DNA of 64,000 nt from Pseudomonas sp. GR 6-02 (lineage in GTDB: Bacteria; Pseudomonadota; Gammaproteobacteria; Pseudomonadales; Pseudomonadaceae). Positions 43,569 through 52,792 of this stretch are shown here, piece after piece. Numbering within the stretch: position 1 is the stretch's first letter; every line of letters starts with the position of its first letter. The translations under genes and the position numbers were made by a program. The stretch lies in assembly GCF_001655615.1 (NCBI RefSeq), contig NZ_CP011567.1:1435001-1499000 (forward strand), given 5' to 3'. The notes beneath the pieces were generated by a model. That model was not told the DNA's origin, did not search any database, and worked only from the letters and a program-made list of their open reading frames with translations.

Positions 43569-45194
43569 ATGTCTTTACAAAAGTCCCTTCGAGCACAAAT
43601 TCTCGCCCTGTTGAGCGGCAGCCTGTTGGCGATGTTGTTGATCGCTTTGGCCTGCTTTCACTTTTTGTCCAACGGCGTTCAGAACTACGCGAACCTGATC
43701 GAAGGCCCGTTGCACACCTCGCAACTGATCGATGAAGCCAACCTGCAATTCAAGGTGCAGGTTCAGGAGTGGAAAAACGTCCTGCTGCGCGGCAAGCAAC
43801 CCGCGGACCTGGACAAATACTGGAAGCAGTTCGAGGAGGGTCAGCGCAATGTGCAGGGTATCCTTGGTGAACTGGCCGGGCAGAAGGGTATGGAGCCGCA
43901 ACTCAAGACCCGCATCGAACGCCTGCGTGAGGAGCATCGTGTATTAGGTGCGGCGTATCAGAAGGGCCGTGATGCCTACGTGGCGGCCGGTGCCGACCCA
44001 GCGGCCGGCGACAATGCGGTCAAGGGCGTGGACCGCGCCGCCAGCGAGCAGATGAATGAACTGGTCGGCGAACTGCGCAAGCAGAGTGTCGAACAATCGA
44101 AATTGATCAGTGCCAGTGCCGATCAGACGGTGTTGTCGGGGCTCGCGGTGATGCTGGTGTCGGGCCTGCTGATTGGTTTGTTGAGTCTGTGGCTGGTCAA
44201 TCGCAACCTGGTGGAGCCGATCCGCAAACTGATCGACTACGTGGCGCAACTCAGTCAGGGCCGGTTCGCCGAGCGCGTGGCCAGCACCCGTCAGGACGAG
44301 TTGGGCAACCTGGCCAGGGCCGCCAACACCTTGCGCGATTTCCTCGCCGAAACCTTCAGTCGTTTGCAGCGCAGCGCGTCGGACCTGGACAGTGCCAGCG
44401 GTGAGCTGAACTCGATTGCCGGCCTTATGGCCAGCGGCACCAACGAGCAGTTCAATCGCACCGATCAGGTGGCCACGGCGATGAACGAAATGTCCGCCAC
44501 CGCGCAAGAAGTCGCGCGCCACGCCGCCGAAGCGGCACGTGCGGCCGACGATGCCGATCAGTCCGCCCAGCAAGGCGAGAAGGTCATGCAGGGCACCATT
44601 CACACCATCACCCAAATGCGTGGCGAAATCGCCAACACCGCCACGGTCATCCGTCGTCTGGAAGAAGACAGCGGGCGCATCGGCAAGGTGCTGGAAGTGA
44701 TTCGCGGCATTGCCGAACAGACCAACCTGCTGGCGCTCAACGCGGCAATCGAAGCGGCCCGTGCCGGTGAAGCCGGGCGCGGTTTTGCGGTGGTCGCTGA
44801 TGAAGTACGCAGCCTGGCCCAGCGCACGGCGGCGTCGATCATCGAGATCAACCAGATCATTCAAACCGTGCAAACCGGTGCGGTGGATGCGGCCCAGGCC
44901 ATCGAAAGCGGCCAGTCGCGCAGCGAGCAAAGCGTCGAGCAAGTGACCCAGGCCGGCGCCATGCTCGAGCGGATCACCCATGCCGTGGAAGCCATTCGCG
45001 ACATGAACCGCCAGATCGCCACCGCCGCAGAAGAACAGACTTCAGTGGCCGAAGACATCTCGCGCAACCTCACCGAAATCACCAGCATCGCCAGCACCAA
45101 CCTGGACAACGTGCAGCGCACCGAAGCGGCCAGCCACAACCTGCATGGGCTGTCAGGGCAATTGAATGAGGTAACGGCGCGGTTGAGCGCCTAG
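43569..45194 (+). CDS. Methyl-accepting chemotaxis protein
   Basis: This 541-residue inner-membrane chemoreceptor has a first membrane helix (about 10-32), a periplasmic ligand domain of about 155 residues rich in helices (33-187), a second helix (188-210), HAMP (about 211-265) and a signalling coiled coil. The conserved tip is [20 protein letters not shown], then [18 protein letters not shown]. The small ligand domain fits the four-helix-bundle type, but the ligand is unknown. The ATG at 43569 gives a normal N-terminus. It is not linked to che genes and signals to a remote CheA. Confidence 0.93.
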   Translation: MSLQKSLRAQILALLSGSLLAMLLIALACFHFLSNGVQNYANLIEGPLHTSQLIDEANLQFKVQVQEWKNVLLRGKQPADLDKYWKQFEEGQRNVQGILGELAGQKGMEPQLKTRIERLREEHRVLGAAYQKGRDAYVAAGADPAAGDNAVKGVDRAASEQMNELVGELRKQSVEQSKLISASADQTVLSGLAVMLVSGLLIGLLSLWLVNRNLVEPIRKLIDYVAQLSQGRFAERVASTRQDELGNLARAANTLRDFLAETFSRLQRSASDLDSASGELNSIAGLMASGTNEQFNRTDQVATAMNEMSATAQEVARHAAEAARAADDADQSAQQGEKVMQGTIHTITQMRGEIANTATVIRRLEEDSGRIGKVLEVIRGIAEQTNLLALNAAIEAARAGEAGRGFAVVADEVRSLAQRTAASIIEINQIIQTVQTGAVDAAQAIESGQSRSEQSVEQVTQAGAMLERITHAVEAIRDMNRQIATAAEEQTSVAEDISRNLTEITSIASTNLDNVQRTEAASHNLHGLSGQLNEVTARLSA

Positions 45195-45488
45195 TGAAAT
45201 GGATTGTGTATCGAATCGGTTACCGAGTCGGTACACAGGCGTTGCAGGATGAAGGTGGCAGTACGGCGGATTCGGTGGTCAGCACCTCGGCCTGATCCTT
45301 AAGCATTACAGCTGTACACCTTGTTAAGGTCGGTGTGCCGTTGATCGGGTACTTGCAACCAAGACGCCCGATTTCAGCGGTACCTGTTATTTCTGACAGT
45401 AGACAGTTTTTTTCTCGCGGCGCTAGATATCCCTTGGCGCGCCTACTCAAACTGAACCTGTGCCAGTACTTTCACAAGGAGCATTGCG
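45195..45488. other. Gap between chemoreceptor and a small hypothetical gene
   Basis: No gene is supported in these 294 bases. Base composition is nearer 50% GC than the surroundings. The last part (from 45380) has promoter-like AT-rich stretches and ends in AAGGAG for the next gene. Confidence 0.5.
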
Positions 45489-45851
45489 ATGACCGAAACA
45501 TTGAACCCTATGACTGTTGTCGGTGGACAGTCGATCATTTTTTTCGTCGATGAAGCAGACCCAGTGATTCCGAAAGCAATCATCCCGGCAAGGGAAGAAT
45601 TTGTAGAGGGCGAAGAAATCTTCGTGAAGTTTGGCAACGTGGAGGTTGCTTATCACAAATATCGACAAGGTGATTTCTTTCCCATACACATTCCTTTGGA
45701 CAAAGGAGCGCTGAGTCAGGTGGCTGTCGCTGCGGAGGCTTACTACACGATCAAGCATCTGGATGGATCGACCTCCACCTCAAGTTCTTTCCGTGCCAAG
45801 GTCGAGATGTTTAACAGCCAATCGTCCGTGAGTCACGCTAACGCGGTCTAA
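45489..45851 (+). CDS. Hypothetical protein (120 aa)
   Basis: I do not recognise this protein. It is 120 residues, acidic, without a signal peptide or membrane helix, and rich in beta-prone stretches (SIIFFVDEADPVIP, EEIFVKFGNVEVAYHKYRQGDFFPI). AAGGAG lies 8 bases before the ATG. The layout is reminiscent of small Ig-like or secreted-adhesin-type proteins, but this is weak. The region has lower GC than its neighbours, which may indicate recent acquisition. It converges on the histidine kinase. Confidence 0.65.
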   Translation: MTETLNPMTVVGGQSIIFFVDEADPVIPKAIIPAREEFVEGEEIFVKFGNVEVAYHKYRQGDFFPIHIPLDKGALSQVAVAAEAYYTIKHLDGSTSTSSSFRAKVEMFNSQSSVSHANAV

Positions 45852-45867
45852 GACATTGAGGCTGTCG

Positions 45868-47052
45868 TCACCGCGTCAAAGGCAGCGTGAATATGAACGC
45901 CGTTCCATGGGACTGCGTCGATTTCACATCAAGCTGCCCCCCATGGGCCAGCGCAATCTGATTGGCAATGTACAACCCCAACCCGAGGCCGGCCTGCGGT
46001 GTTCCGCCGGTCGGTCGCGAGTAGGGCTGGAACAGGTGTGGCAAGGCATCTTCGGCAATCAGCCCGTGGTTTTTCACGCTCAATATGAAGTGCCCTTCGT
46101 TGACCTGCGCACTGACCTCGACCGGGCCGTCGGGATCGCCGTGGACAACGGCATTCGCCAGCAGGTTGGACAGCAACTGCGCGACCCGTTCGCGATCGCA
46201 GTGAATGTCGCTCAGGTCGCCAATCGACGACTGAATAATGCGCTTGGGGTGAATGCTCTGGATCTCGGCGATCACATGCCGCAGCACATCCCCCAAATCC
46301 GGGCACGGCTCGATATTCACCGGGATGCCGCGACCCAATGACCCGCGCGCGAAGTCCAGTACATCGTCGACCAGTTTGGTCGCACGCCGGGCGCTGGTGA
46401 GGATATGCCGCACCCGTTGTTCATTTGGCGGGTCTTTGAGTTTGCGCAGGAGCATTTCGGCACCGGCGCTGATGGCGAACAAGGGGTTGCGCAGGTCATG
46501 GCCGAGTACGGCGATGAACTGTTCGCGCAGTTCGCTGGTTTTACGTTCCTTGATCGGCGCCGCTTCGGTCTGTTGCAGGTTTTCTTCGGTCTCTATCTGC
46601 AGCGCGAGCATCCGGGCGAAGGATTCCATGGTGCTCTGGATCGTGCTGGACTTGAGCGGCGCGGGATCAGGATCGAGGGCGCAGAGGGTGCCAAAGAAGC
46701 GCCCGTCGGTGCGAAGTATCGGCACGGCAATGTAGCTTTCGAAGGGATGATCGCGGCTGAGCGGGTCTTCACTGACCTTGTCGATGACCACCGAGTGCTG
46801 GCCCTGGCGAATTTCGTCGCTCAGCGTGGAGACCAGCTGCAGTTCATCGCCCACTTGCACGCCGAAACCCAGTCGATCGAGCACCGCGCAGGCGATCCAG
46901 GTGTTGTCGATGACGCGGGCCACCGCGGCGAACCGCAACCCGGTCAGCTCACTGATCACCTGGAGAACCGCCGGCACCGCGCTGATCCGGCCGATCGTGG
47001 CGATGTCTGCTGCCGCTGTTTGCCCCATATCCGTGGTTCTCTGCTTCAACAT
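45868..47052 (-). CDS. GAF-domain sensor histidine kinase
   Basis: This cytoplasmic kinase of 394 residues has a GAF domain (about 25-155, with ESYIAVPILRTDGRFFGTLCALD), a dimerisation and phosphoacceptor domain with HDLRNPL at about 185-191, and a HATPase domain with LLSNLLANAVVHGD (N box) and GLGLGLYIANQI (G2 box). There is no membrane segment, so it senses an internal cue. No response regulator is adjacent. A second possible start is the ATG at 47028. Ribosome binding signals are weak at both. Confidence 0.9.
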   Translation of the reverse strand: MLKQRTTDMGQTAAADIATIGRISAVPAVLQVISELTGLRFAAVARVIDNTWIACAVLDRLGFGVQVGDELQLVSTLSDEIRQGQHSVVIDKVSEDPLSRDHPFESYIAVPILRTDGRFFGTLCALDPDPAPLKSSTIQSTMESFARMLALQIETEENLQQTEAAPIKERKTSELREQFIAVLGHDLRNPLFAISAGAEMLLRKLKDPPNEQRVRHILTSARRATKLVDDVLDFARGSLGRGIPVNIEPCPDLGDVLRHVIAEIQSIHPKRIIQSSIGDLSDIHCDRERVAQLLSNLLANAVVHGDPDGPVEVSAQVNEGHFILSVKNHGLIAEDALPHLFQPYSRPTGGTPQAGLGLGLYIANQIALAHGGQLDVKSTQSHGTAFIFTLPLTR

Positions 47053-47140
47053 GCTGAGTGGTGTTGAGGGATTCTAGCGGGCCTGCGCAAAAGGGCGCGA
47101 CTTCGTTCATGACTTCAGCGATTTGCCTTACGCCGAACGC

Positions 47141-47177
47141 AAAAAAGCCGCACGACCCGAAGATCGTGCGGCTTTTT
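47141..47177. terminator. Bidirectional terminator between histidine kinase upstream region and pepSY gene
   Basis: AAAAAGCCGCACGA/TCGTGCGGCTTTTT is a 14-base perfect stem with an 8-base loop and flanking A and T tracts. It lies 10 bases past the PepSY gene stop on the minus strand, and just upstream of the kinase start. Confidence 0.93.
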
Positions 47178-47186
47178 GCCGTTGAA

Positions 47187-47492
47187 TCACTTGTCTTGTT
47201 TGTTGCTCAGGACCTTGCCAGTGGCGGCATCGAAGTCCACGTCCCATTCGGTGTTGTCAGCCAGACGCAGTTCCACTTCATATTCGTAACCGTTGAAGTG
47301 GTTATCCAGGTCGGTATCGGTAATCGTGGCGCCCGGATGCAACTTCAGCGCGGCCTGGTTCATTTCTTCCAGGGGTTTGATCTTGCCGCTTTTGACCAAC
47401 TCGGGGATCTGGTCGACGCGAACATCAGCTTGGGCCAGGCCTGCGGTGAGGGTCAGGGCAGCAGCGGTGAACAGGGCAGTTAAGGTTTTCAT
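47187..47492 (-). CDS. PepSY domain-containing periplasmic protein
   Basis: This 101-residue exported protein has a signal peptide of about 22 residues (cleavage after LAQA) and one PepSY-like domain in the rest, with YEYEVELRLADNTEWDVDFDAATGKVLSN. Such proteins are thought to bind or inhibit peptidases or bind metal. ATG 47492 has AAGGAAAG 8 bases upstream. A strong terminator lies directly downstream, so it is monocistronic. Confidence 0.85.
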   Translation of the reverse strand: MKTLTALFTAAALTLTAGLAQADVRVDQIPELVKSGKIKPLEEMNQAALKLHPGATITDTDLDNHFNGYEYEVELRLADNTEWDVDFDAATGKVLSNKQDK

Positions 47493-47585
47493 CAAGTTCT
47501 TTCCTTGGAGGAGCTGTTTAAGTGGGATCAGGTTAAACAGCGCAACTTAATTCACCCTTAATTGCCCGTGGCGTCAGCTAAAAGC

Positions 47586-47663
47586 TTCGCGGGCAAGCCT
47601 CGCTCCTACAGATTTACGCGACCACCGCGTATGGCATTGTAGGAGCGAGGCTTGCCTGCGAAA
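47586..47663. repeat. Convergent REP pair between pepSY and glpQ
   Basis: Arms TTCGCGGGCAAGCCTCGCTC and inverse are separated by 28 bases, with one mismatch (GCCTGCGAA in the right arm). It is the third full copy of this family in the window. Confidence 0.92.
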
Positions 47664-47682
47664 CAGGCGCCACGGTCTTGAA

Positions 47683-48810
47683 TCAATACCCGTTGTTCTG
47701 CAACAACTGCGCAACACTCGCCGCCGCCGGGCGCTTATAGAACTTCAGCAGTTCGCTGGCGCGATTGGTGAAGATGCCGTCGACACCGGCATCCATCACT
47801 TTCTGATAATCCACGGCATCGTCGATGGTGTAGACGTGCACCAGCATGCCCTGATCGTGGGTGAACTGGTTCATCCACGGTTTCACCAGGTCTGAATAGC
47901 TCTGATCTCCACCCTTGGTCAGCGCGGCAGAAGGCCCGGTGCCGATAGCGCCCTGGGCCTTGGCGTACTCGACCCATTGCTGGAATTCGGCTTTGTCCTT
48001 CGGTTCCTGTTTGGCGTAGTAAGTCGCTTTGTCCTTGTCTCCGGACTCAGCGAACGCCACTTTGGATTTCGGCTCGATGCTGCCTTCGCCGACCCACAAC
48101 AGCAGGATTTTCGGCACTTGCGGCATCTCCTTCTCGAGCAGTTCTAGGCTGCTCTTCTCGAAGGTTTGCAGCACGACTTTGCCTTTCCCCTGGCCGACCG
48201 CCAGATTACTTTTTGCCAGTTTGGAACCCGTCGGGCTCAGCCAACCACGGTCCTGCAATTTATCCTTGAGATCGCGTTCGATGCCGGGAAACTGCTTTGG
48301 CTCCTTGGTTTCGATGTACAGGCCAGGCTTGTGCAGTGGATTGCCTTGGGCGATGTCGATGATTTCGTCCAGGGTCAGGATCTTCAGACCCACGTAGCCA
48401 GGACGCGCGCGATCCGGGTACGCCGTGTTGAACCAGCTGCCGGCATCCAGGGTTTTCAGTTCGGCGATGGTGAATTCGTTGGCCGGGCTGTCCTTGCGCT
48501 CAGGGAATTTGGTAGCGACGTCGGTGGTGCGTTGCAGGTTGTTGTCGTGCAGGGCGAACAGCACACCATCCTTGCTGCGTTGCAGGTCCATTTCCAGGTA
48601 GTCGGCACCCAGGTCGCGAGCCAGTTTGTAGGCTGCGGCGGTGGATTCCGGTGCATCAAAAGAGGCGCCACGGTGGGCGATCACCGCCGGGTGCGGAATG
48701 CCCAGGCGGGTTGCCAGTGCGCTGGGGCTTGGCTCGCTGGTGGCCTGTGCCTGGCCGAGGCCGAGCATCAGGCTCAGCAGCAGGGCGCTTTTGGTGAAGG
48801 AGACAGGCAT
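47683..48810 (-). CDS. glpQ: Glycerophosphodiester phosphodiesterase (GlpQ, periplasmic)
   Basis: This 375-residue enzyme hydrolyses glycerophosphodiesters to glycerol 3-phosphate and an alcohol. A signal peptide of about 22 residues ends at AQA. The catalytic loop is IAHRGASFDAPESTAAAY (about 45-62), with His and Glu, followed by DYLEMDLQRSKDGVLFALHD (about 74-93), giving the calcium ligands and second His. The ATG at 48810 is chosen because AAGGA is 8 bases upstream. It is transcribed alone, with a REP pair just downstream. Confidence 0.93.
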   Translation of the reverse strand: MPVSFTKSALLLSLMLGLGQAQATSEPSPSALATRLGIPHPAVIAHRGASFDAPESTAAAYKLARDLGADYLEMDLQRSKDGVLFALHDNNLQRTTDVATKFPERKDSPANEFTIAELKTLDAGSWFNTAYPDRARPGYVGLKILTLDEIIDIAQGNPLHKPGLYIETKEPKQFPGIERDLKDKLQDRGWLSPTGSKLAKSNLAVGQGKGKVVLQTFEKSSLELLEKEMPQVPKILLLWVGEGSIEPKSKVAFAESGDKDKATYYAKQEPKDKAEFQQWVEYAKAQGAIGTGPSAALTKGGDQSYSDLVKPWMNQFTHDQGMLVHVYTIDDAVDYQKVMDAGVDGIFTNRASELLKFYKRPAAASVAQLLQNNGY

Positions 48811-49046
48811 GGTCGAAGTCCTTTTGCGATGAGTTTTCAAAGACGTATCTTTTAACAACTGAGCGCCGCTTGTGCTATCACCAGACCGACATAAACGTGT
48901 TTAAAGAAGATTTCTTCGACGCTTTTGTGCGGCTCTTTGCAGTAATCTTCACACCTGCAGTTTCCCCGGCAGAGGGAAACCCGTTCACTTGCCCTGCGTG
49001 TAAACCATCGATCACCGGTCCTTAGCGACCTTTTGTGAGGTTTACC

Positions 49047-49373
49047 ATGCGCATCACTTCCCAGCTCATTTGCCAGGCCGCCGACCAACTCAAAGGCTTC
49101 GTCGGCCTCAATCGCAAAACCGGCCAGTACATCGTGCGCTTCAGTGAAGACGCTTTCGGCATGGACGTGGCTGACGACGGCATCATCCCCGCCAGCGAAT
49201 TCGTCTGGGCACCCGGCCCCGAGCAGACCATGACGCTCAAGCGCGAACTGATTCAGTTGCTGCTGGACCAGAACATCGACGACCGGATCAACATCACCGA
49301 ACCGTTGCGGGTGTACATGAATCGACAGGACGTGCCGCAGATTACGGCGGTGAGGAGTTTGGTGCGGGGGTGA
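49047..49373 (+). CDS. DUF2025 family protein
   Basis: This 108-residue cytoplasmic protein starts MRITSQLICQAADQLKGFVG and contains GRYIVRFSEDAFGMDVADD-like sequence, which matches a Pseudomonas-restricted family of unknown function. A TGAGG site lies upstream of ATG 49047. A GTG at 49035 would extend it by four residues. A strong hairpin follows its stop. Confidence 0.82.
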   Translation: MRITSQLICQAADQLKGFVGLNRKTGQYIVRFSEDAFGMDVADDGIIPASEFVWAPGPEQTMTLKRELIQLLLDQNIDDRINITEPLRVYMNRQDVPQITAVRSLVRG

Positions 49374-49389
49374 GGGTTTTGCGGTGGCT

Positions 49390-49431
49390 GTTCTGGCGTC
49401 TTCGCGGACAAGCCCGCGAAGACGCCAGAAC
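49390..49431. terminator. Perfect 18-base hairpin between convergent genes
   Basis: GTTCTGGCGTCTTCGCGG pairs exactly with CCGCGAAGACGCCAGAAC across a 6-base loop. It lies 16 bases after the DUF2025 stop and 10 bases from the convergent monooxygenase-like stop. It acts plausibly as a two-way terminator, although it has no T-tract, and its core is REP-like (GCGGACAAGCCCGC). Confidence 0.75.
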
Positions 49432-49441
49432 ACTGCATCAT

Positions 49442-49765
49442 TTACTGTTTGAACGCATAGGCCCGTTCAACCTTGCACACCCGCGTATGACACGCCGAAT
49501 ACCAGGTCGATCGCCCGCGTTCACGAATCGCGCTGTGCTCGGGGTGATGCTTCCAGGCCAGGATCGCCGCTTCGCTGTCCCAGTAGGACACCGTAATCCC
49601 GAGCCCATCCGCGCCCCGGGCCGATTCCACGCCCAGGAAGCCGGGTTGCTCACGGGCCAGTTCCACCATGCGTTCGGCGGCCTGTTCGTAACCCTGGTCG
49701 CCTTCGGTGCGCAGCGAGGTGAAAATCACTGCGTAGTAAGGTGCTGCAGGTGTCTGGGCGATCAT
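49442..49765 (-). CDS. Antibiotic biosynthesis monooxygenase (ABM) domain protein
   Basis: This 107-residue protein of the ABM/EthD dimeric ferredoxin-like fold has VELAREQPGFLGVESARGADGLGITVSYWDSEAAILAWKHHPEH (about 34-78), the family core. Its activity is unknown; relatives act on aromatic or polyketide substrates, or degrade haem. Its start overlaps the stop of the amidotransferase-like gene by 4 bases, so the two are coupled. Confidence 0.85.
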   Translation of the reverse strand: MIAQTPAAPYYAVIFTSLRTEGDQGYEQAAERMVELAREQPGFLGVESARGADGLGITVSYWDSEAAILAWKHHPEHSAIRERGRSTWYSACHTRVCKVERAYAFKQ

Positions 49766-50469
49766 GAATTTTTCCTCGCACAGGCCTCGATCAACGCCTT
49801 GACCAATGGCGGCAGCAGGCCTTTGAGCGCGGCGCGTTCCGGTTGGAACAGCGTTGCGACAAAGAATGGATGATCCTTCAGCTCCACTGCCCGCAGATCC
49901 CCCGCCGAATCGTGGCCAACCGCGTGCAACTGTCGCGTCAGTAGCTGCCGTTCAAACTCGGGATTCACACCGTAACGGCAGTGATAGCCTTCACGAATCT
50001 CCACATTTTCGTACGCCTTGGCGATCAACGAGCCTTCAACCAAATGAATGCTGTCGACGGCTTCCACCAGCGCACAGGTCAGCGGCGTGAGTAACGCCCG
50101 CGTCGCGTCGGGCGAAGTCTCGCCGTGTTCGGCATCTTCCCAGCCCAATACGTTGCGGGCGAATTCCAGCACCGCGTGCTGAAAACCGCCGCACGTGCCG
50201 AGGAACGGCCGTTGTAGTTCCCGGGCAAAGCGGATCGCCCGTAACGCGCCATCCATGTTGCGATAAGGGCTGGCGGGTACACACCAGAACCCATCGAAGT
50301 CGTCCAGTGGCGTATCGGCGGTGATGCGGTCGGTGGGCAGCCATTCAAACTGCAGGTTCATGCCGGTGTGTTCGGCGGCCATGCCGAGGGCGACGGGGAT
50401 GGCTTGATGGGCGGTGACGTGTGGATCGTAGTCACCGATCAGGGCAATGCGGATGGCGTTGGTTTCCAT
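49762..50469 (-). CDS. CTP-synthase C-terminal-like glutamine amidotransferase family protein
   Basis: This 235-residue class I amidotransferase-like protein begins IRIALIGDYDPHVTAHQAIP and resembles the C-terminal half of CTP synthase. The nucleophile elbow GTCGGFQHAV (Cys near residue 91) is present. The usual catalytic His of the FHPE motif is replaced: the sequence reads ATLFQPE near residue 214. Relatives carrying this change are annotated as CTP synthase C-terminal region-related proteins. Glutaminase activity is therefore doubtful. It is coupled to the ABM gene and divergent from a LysR gene. Confidence 0.82.
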   Translation of the reverse strand: METNAIRIALIGDYDPHVTAHQAIPVALGMAAEHTGMNLQFEWLPTDRITADTPLDDFDGFWCVPASPYRNMDGALRAIRFARELQRPFLGTCGGFQHAVLEFARNVLGWEDAEHGETSPDATRALLTPLTCALVEAVDSIHLVEGSLIAKAYENVEIREGYHCRYGVNPEFERQLLTRQLHAVGHDSAGDLRAVELKDHPFFVATLFQPERAALKGLLPPLVKALIEACARKNS

Positions 50470-50547
50470 GAGTGATCTCGACGCTTGTTGATTTCTGGCA
50501 CCGACTATAGATTGGCGTTCACGCAATCAATATTGGCGTTATCCCAA

Positions 50548-51444
50548 GTGATCAATGCATCGACGCACTATCGGCTGGACTATCCCGACCTGTCGCTGAT
50601 CCTCGCTTTAGTGCGCGGCGGCTCTCTGGCCCGGGCTTCGGCGTTGTTGAAGGTCGACGTCTCGACGGTGTTTCGCGCGGTCCGTCGACTCGAAGCCGCG
50701 CTGGGCCAGCAACTGTTCGAAAAGAGCCGCACCGGTTACCTGCCTACCACGTTGGCTCAGACCCTGGCCGAGCAGGCTGAACGCGCCGAACAAGCACTGG
50801 AGGCGGCGCGCATTGGCGTGGAGCAGGGCGGAGAAATCATCAGCGGCACCGTGCGCCTGACCTGCACCGATTCGGTCCTGCAAAGTCTGCTGTTACCGGC
50901 ACTGGCGCGGTTCATGCCGTCTTACCCGGCACTGACTATTGAACTCTGCACCTCCAACGACTTCGCCAACCTCAGCCGCCGCGACGCCGACATCGCCTTG
51001 CGGTTGACCCGTACCCCGCCCGAGCATCTGGTTGGCCGGCGATTGGCAGACATTTCCTACCGGGTCTGTGCCAGCGCGGCCTATCTGCAATCGGTCGAAT
51101 CCCACGACCTGGCCTCATTAACCTGGATCGCCCCGGACGACTTTCTTCCCGATCACCCCACCGTCGCCTGGCGGCGCCAGCAGTTGCCTGGCGTTACACC
51201 CGGTTATCGCTGCAACAGCATGTTGTCGGTGACCGAGTTGGTGCGGGCCGGACTGGGCATCGCGGCGTTGCCGGACTTTTTGATCGGTGACGGACTGCAA
51301 CCGTTGACCGAGCCCCTGCACGGTTACGACACCGCGCTGTGGCTGCTGACCCGCCCGGACTGCCGCGCGTTGCGCTCGGTGGTGACGTTGTTCGACGAGT
51401 TGGGGCGGGCGCTCCGGATCAAACCTTCGGTGGCTCCTTGCTGA
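50548..51444 (+). CDS. LysR family transcriptional regulator
   Basis: This regulator of about 298 residues has an N-terminal winged helix (LARASALLKVDVSTVFRAVRRLEAALG) and an effector domain with GTVRLTCTDSVLQSLLLPALARF and LSRRDADIALRLTRTPPEHLVG. The start is uncertain: no ATG precedes the HTH in frame, so GTG 50548 is proposed, and a TTG at 50485 would extend it. It is divergent from the amidotransferase-ABM unit, its likely target. Its 3' end overlaps the convergent DUF1003 gene by 26 bases. Confidence 0.85.
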   Translation: MINASTHYRLDYPDLSLILALVRGGSLARASALLKVDVSTVFRAVRRLEAALGQQLFEKSRTGYLPTTLAQTLAEQAERAEQALEAARIGVEQGGEIISGTVRLTCTDSVLQSLLLPALARFMPSYPALTIELCTSNDFANLSRRDADIALRLTRTPPEHLVGRRLADISYRVCASAAYLQSVESHDLASLTWIAPDDFLPDHPTVAWRRQQLPGVTPGYRCNSMLSVTELVRAGLGIAALPDFLIGDGLQPLTEPLHGYDTALWLLTRPDCRALRSVVTLFDELGRALRIKPSVAPC

Positions 51445-51964
51445 TGAAGTGTTGATGCATTTCCGAGGTCAGGCTTTCGATGCGCTCAGTCAGGGTCTTG
51501 GTGATTTCGGTGAGCCGGGTGTTTTGCTCCAGCAACTCCTTCAGTTGCGCAGTGTTCCGCGCGGCTTGGGCCTGACGTTCACTGTTGGCGATGGCCAAGG
51601 CTTCACGATGTCGCGCATCGGCTTCGGACTGGGCTTTGTCCCGCGCCGCCTGACGCGTCTGGGCCAGCAGAATCAGCGGCGCGGCGTAGGCCGCTTGCAG
51701 GCTGAACGCCAGGTTGAGCAGGATGAAGGGGTACACATCGAATTGGGTTACGCCGGACAGGTTCAGGCAAATCCAGATCACCACCACCAAGGTCTGGGCG
51801 CCAAGGAAGGTCGGCGTGCCAAAGAACCGCGCAAAAGCCTCGGCGCGCAGGGCAAAACGGTCGGTACCGAAAGTAGGTGCCAGGTGCGCGTGAGGGCGAT
51901 GGAAGCGCAGGTGATCGACGGGGCCGGTGATTTCGGTTTCGGTTTCGTGGGTCGGAGTGCTCAT
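51419..51964 (-). CDS. DUF1003 family membrane protein
   Basis: This 181-residue membrane protein has two hydrophobic helices (about residues 57-77 and 85-108) followed by a long charged coiled coil (ARDKAQSEADARHREALAIANSERQAQ onward). FARFFGTPTFLGAQTLVVVIWI and FDVYPFILLNLAFSLQAAYAAPLILLAQ are family hallmarks. The function is unknown. The start at 51964 has AGAGAG upstream. The C-terminus overlaps the convergent lysR gene. Confidence 0.85.
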   Translation of the reverse strand: MSTPTHETETEITGPVDHLRFHRPHAHLAPTFGTDRFALRAEAFARFFGTPTFLGAQTLVVVIWICLNLSGVTQFDVYPFILLNLAFSLQAAYAAPLILLAQTRQAARDKAQSEADARHREALAIANSERQAQAARNTAQLKELLEQNTRLTEITKTLTERIESLTSEMHQHFISKEPPKV

Positions 51965-52105
51965 GATGCTCTCTGAAGAGGGGATGGGACTGAGGCTCAC
52001 TATAGCTCCAGCGCCAGTCTCATTCAGAAACACATTTCGGTGTTTTTATTCAGAGCGATCGAACAGCGATAAAGTGGCGGACGTTGTCATTTTTTGCAGC
52101 TCGGT

Positions 52106-52714
52106 TCAGCACTCATAGCACGCCAGGAACATGTCCAGCGCAGATTCCACCACGGTGTGCTGCATCTCGGGCGAAAGGCCCGTTCGGCCCATGGAAATCT
52201 GCGGCCAGAAGGCAAAGGACTTGAGCAACCCGTGGATCTGTTGCGCAGCGAACTCAGGCGCGACCTGTTTCAAGCGGCCATCGGCCTGGGCGGCACGAAT
52301 CCACACGGTCAAACTTTCTTCGCGCTCACCCATTCGGGCAACCATGTTCTGCGCACGCTCGGGAGAGTGGATGGTGGCGGCAATCGCCACACGCGCCAGG
52401 TCGAGAAAATTGTCATCGGCCAGCATCTGCAATTTCGCCTGCAACATCAGGCGCAGCTGATCGCGCAGGGGCAGGTCGTGGCGGTAGGCCGTTTCCTGTT
52501 CGGCCGTTACTCGGGTCCATAACTGATTGAGGATTTCGGCAAACAACTCTTCCTTGCTCGGGAAGTGGTTGTACACCGTGCGCTTCGACACGCCGGCGGT
52601 GGCGGCGATCTTGTCCATGCTGGTGATGTCGAAACCGTGGGTACGGAATTCGGCAATCGCTGCCTGGATGATGGCTTCGCGTTTTCGGTCGGTGAGGCGC
52701 TGTGGAGCTGTCAT
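52106..52714 (-). CDS. TetR family transcriptional repressor
   Basis: This 202-residue repressor has an N-terminal HTH (ITSMDKIAATAGVSKRTVYNHFPSKEELF, about 30-58) and a C-terminal ligand domain of the AcrR/TetR_C_7-like class (FAAQQIHGLLKSFAFWPQ). It is divergent from the metallohydrolase gene, with a palindrome at 52793-52808 between them. The usual model is that it represses both itself and that gene. Confidence 0.9.
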   Translation of the reverse strand: MTAPQRLTDRKREAIIQAAIAEFRTHGFDITSMDKIAATAGVSKRTVYNHFPSKEELFAEILNQLWTRVTAEQETAYRHDLPLRDQLRLMLQAKLQMLADDNFLDLARVAIAATIHSPERAQNMVARMGEREESLTVWIRAAQADGRLKQVAPEFAAQQIHGLLKSFAFWPQISMGRTGLSPEMQHTVVESALDMFLACYEC

Positions 52715-52792
52715 AAGTACGCTTCGGCAGGAAAAAGTGGAGAATTACACTTGGTAGTTTACTTGTGATCGGCTTTGATGCAACCTAGAAAC

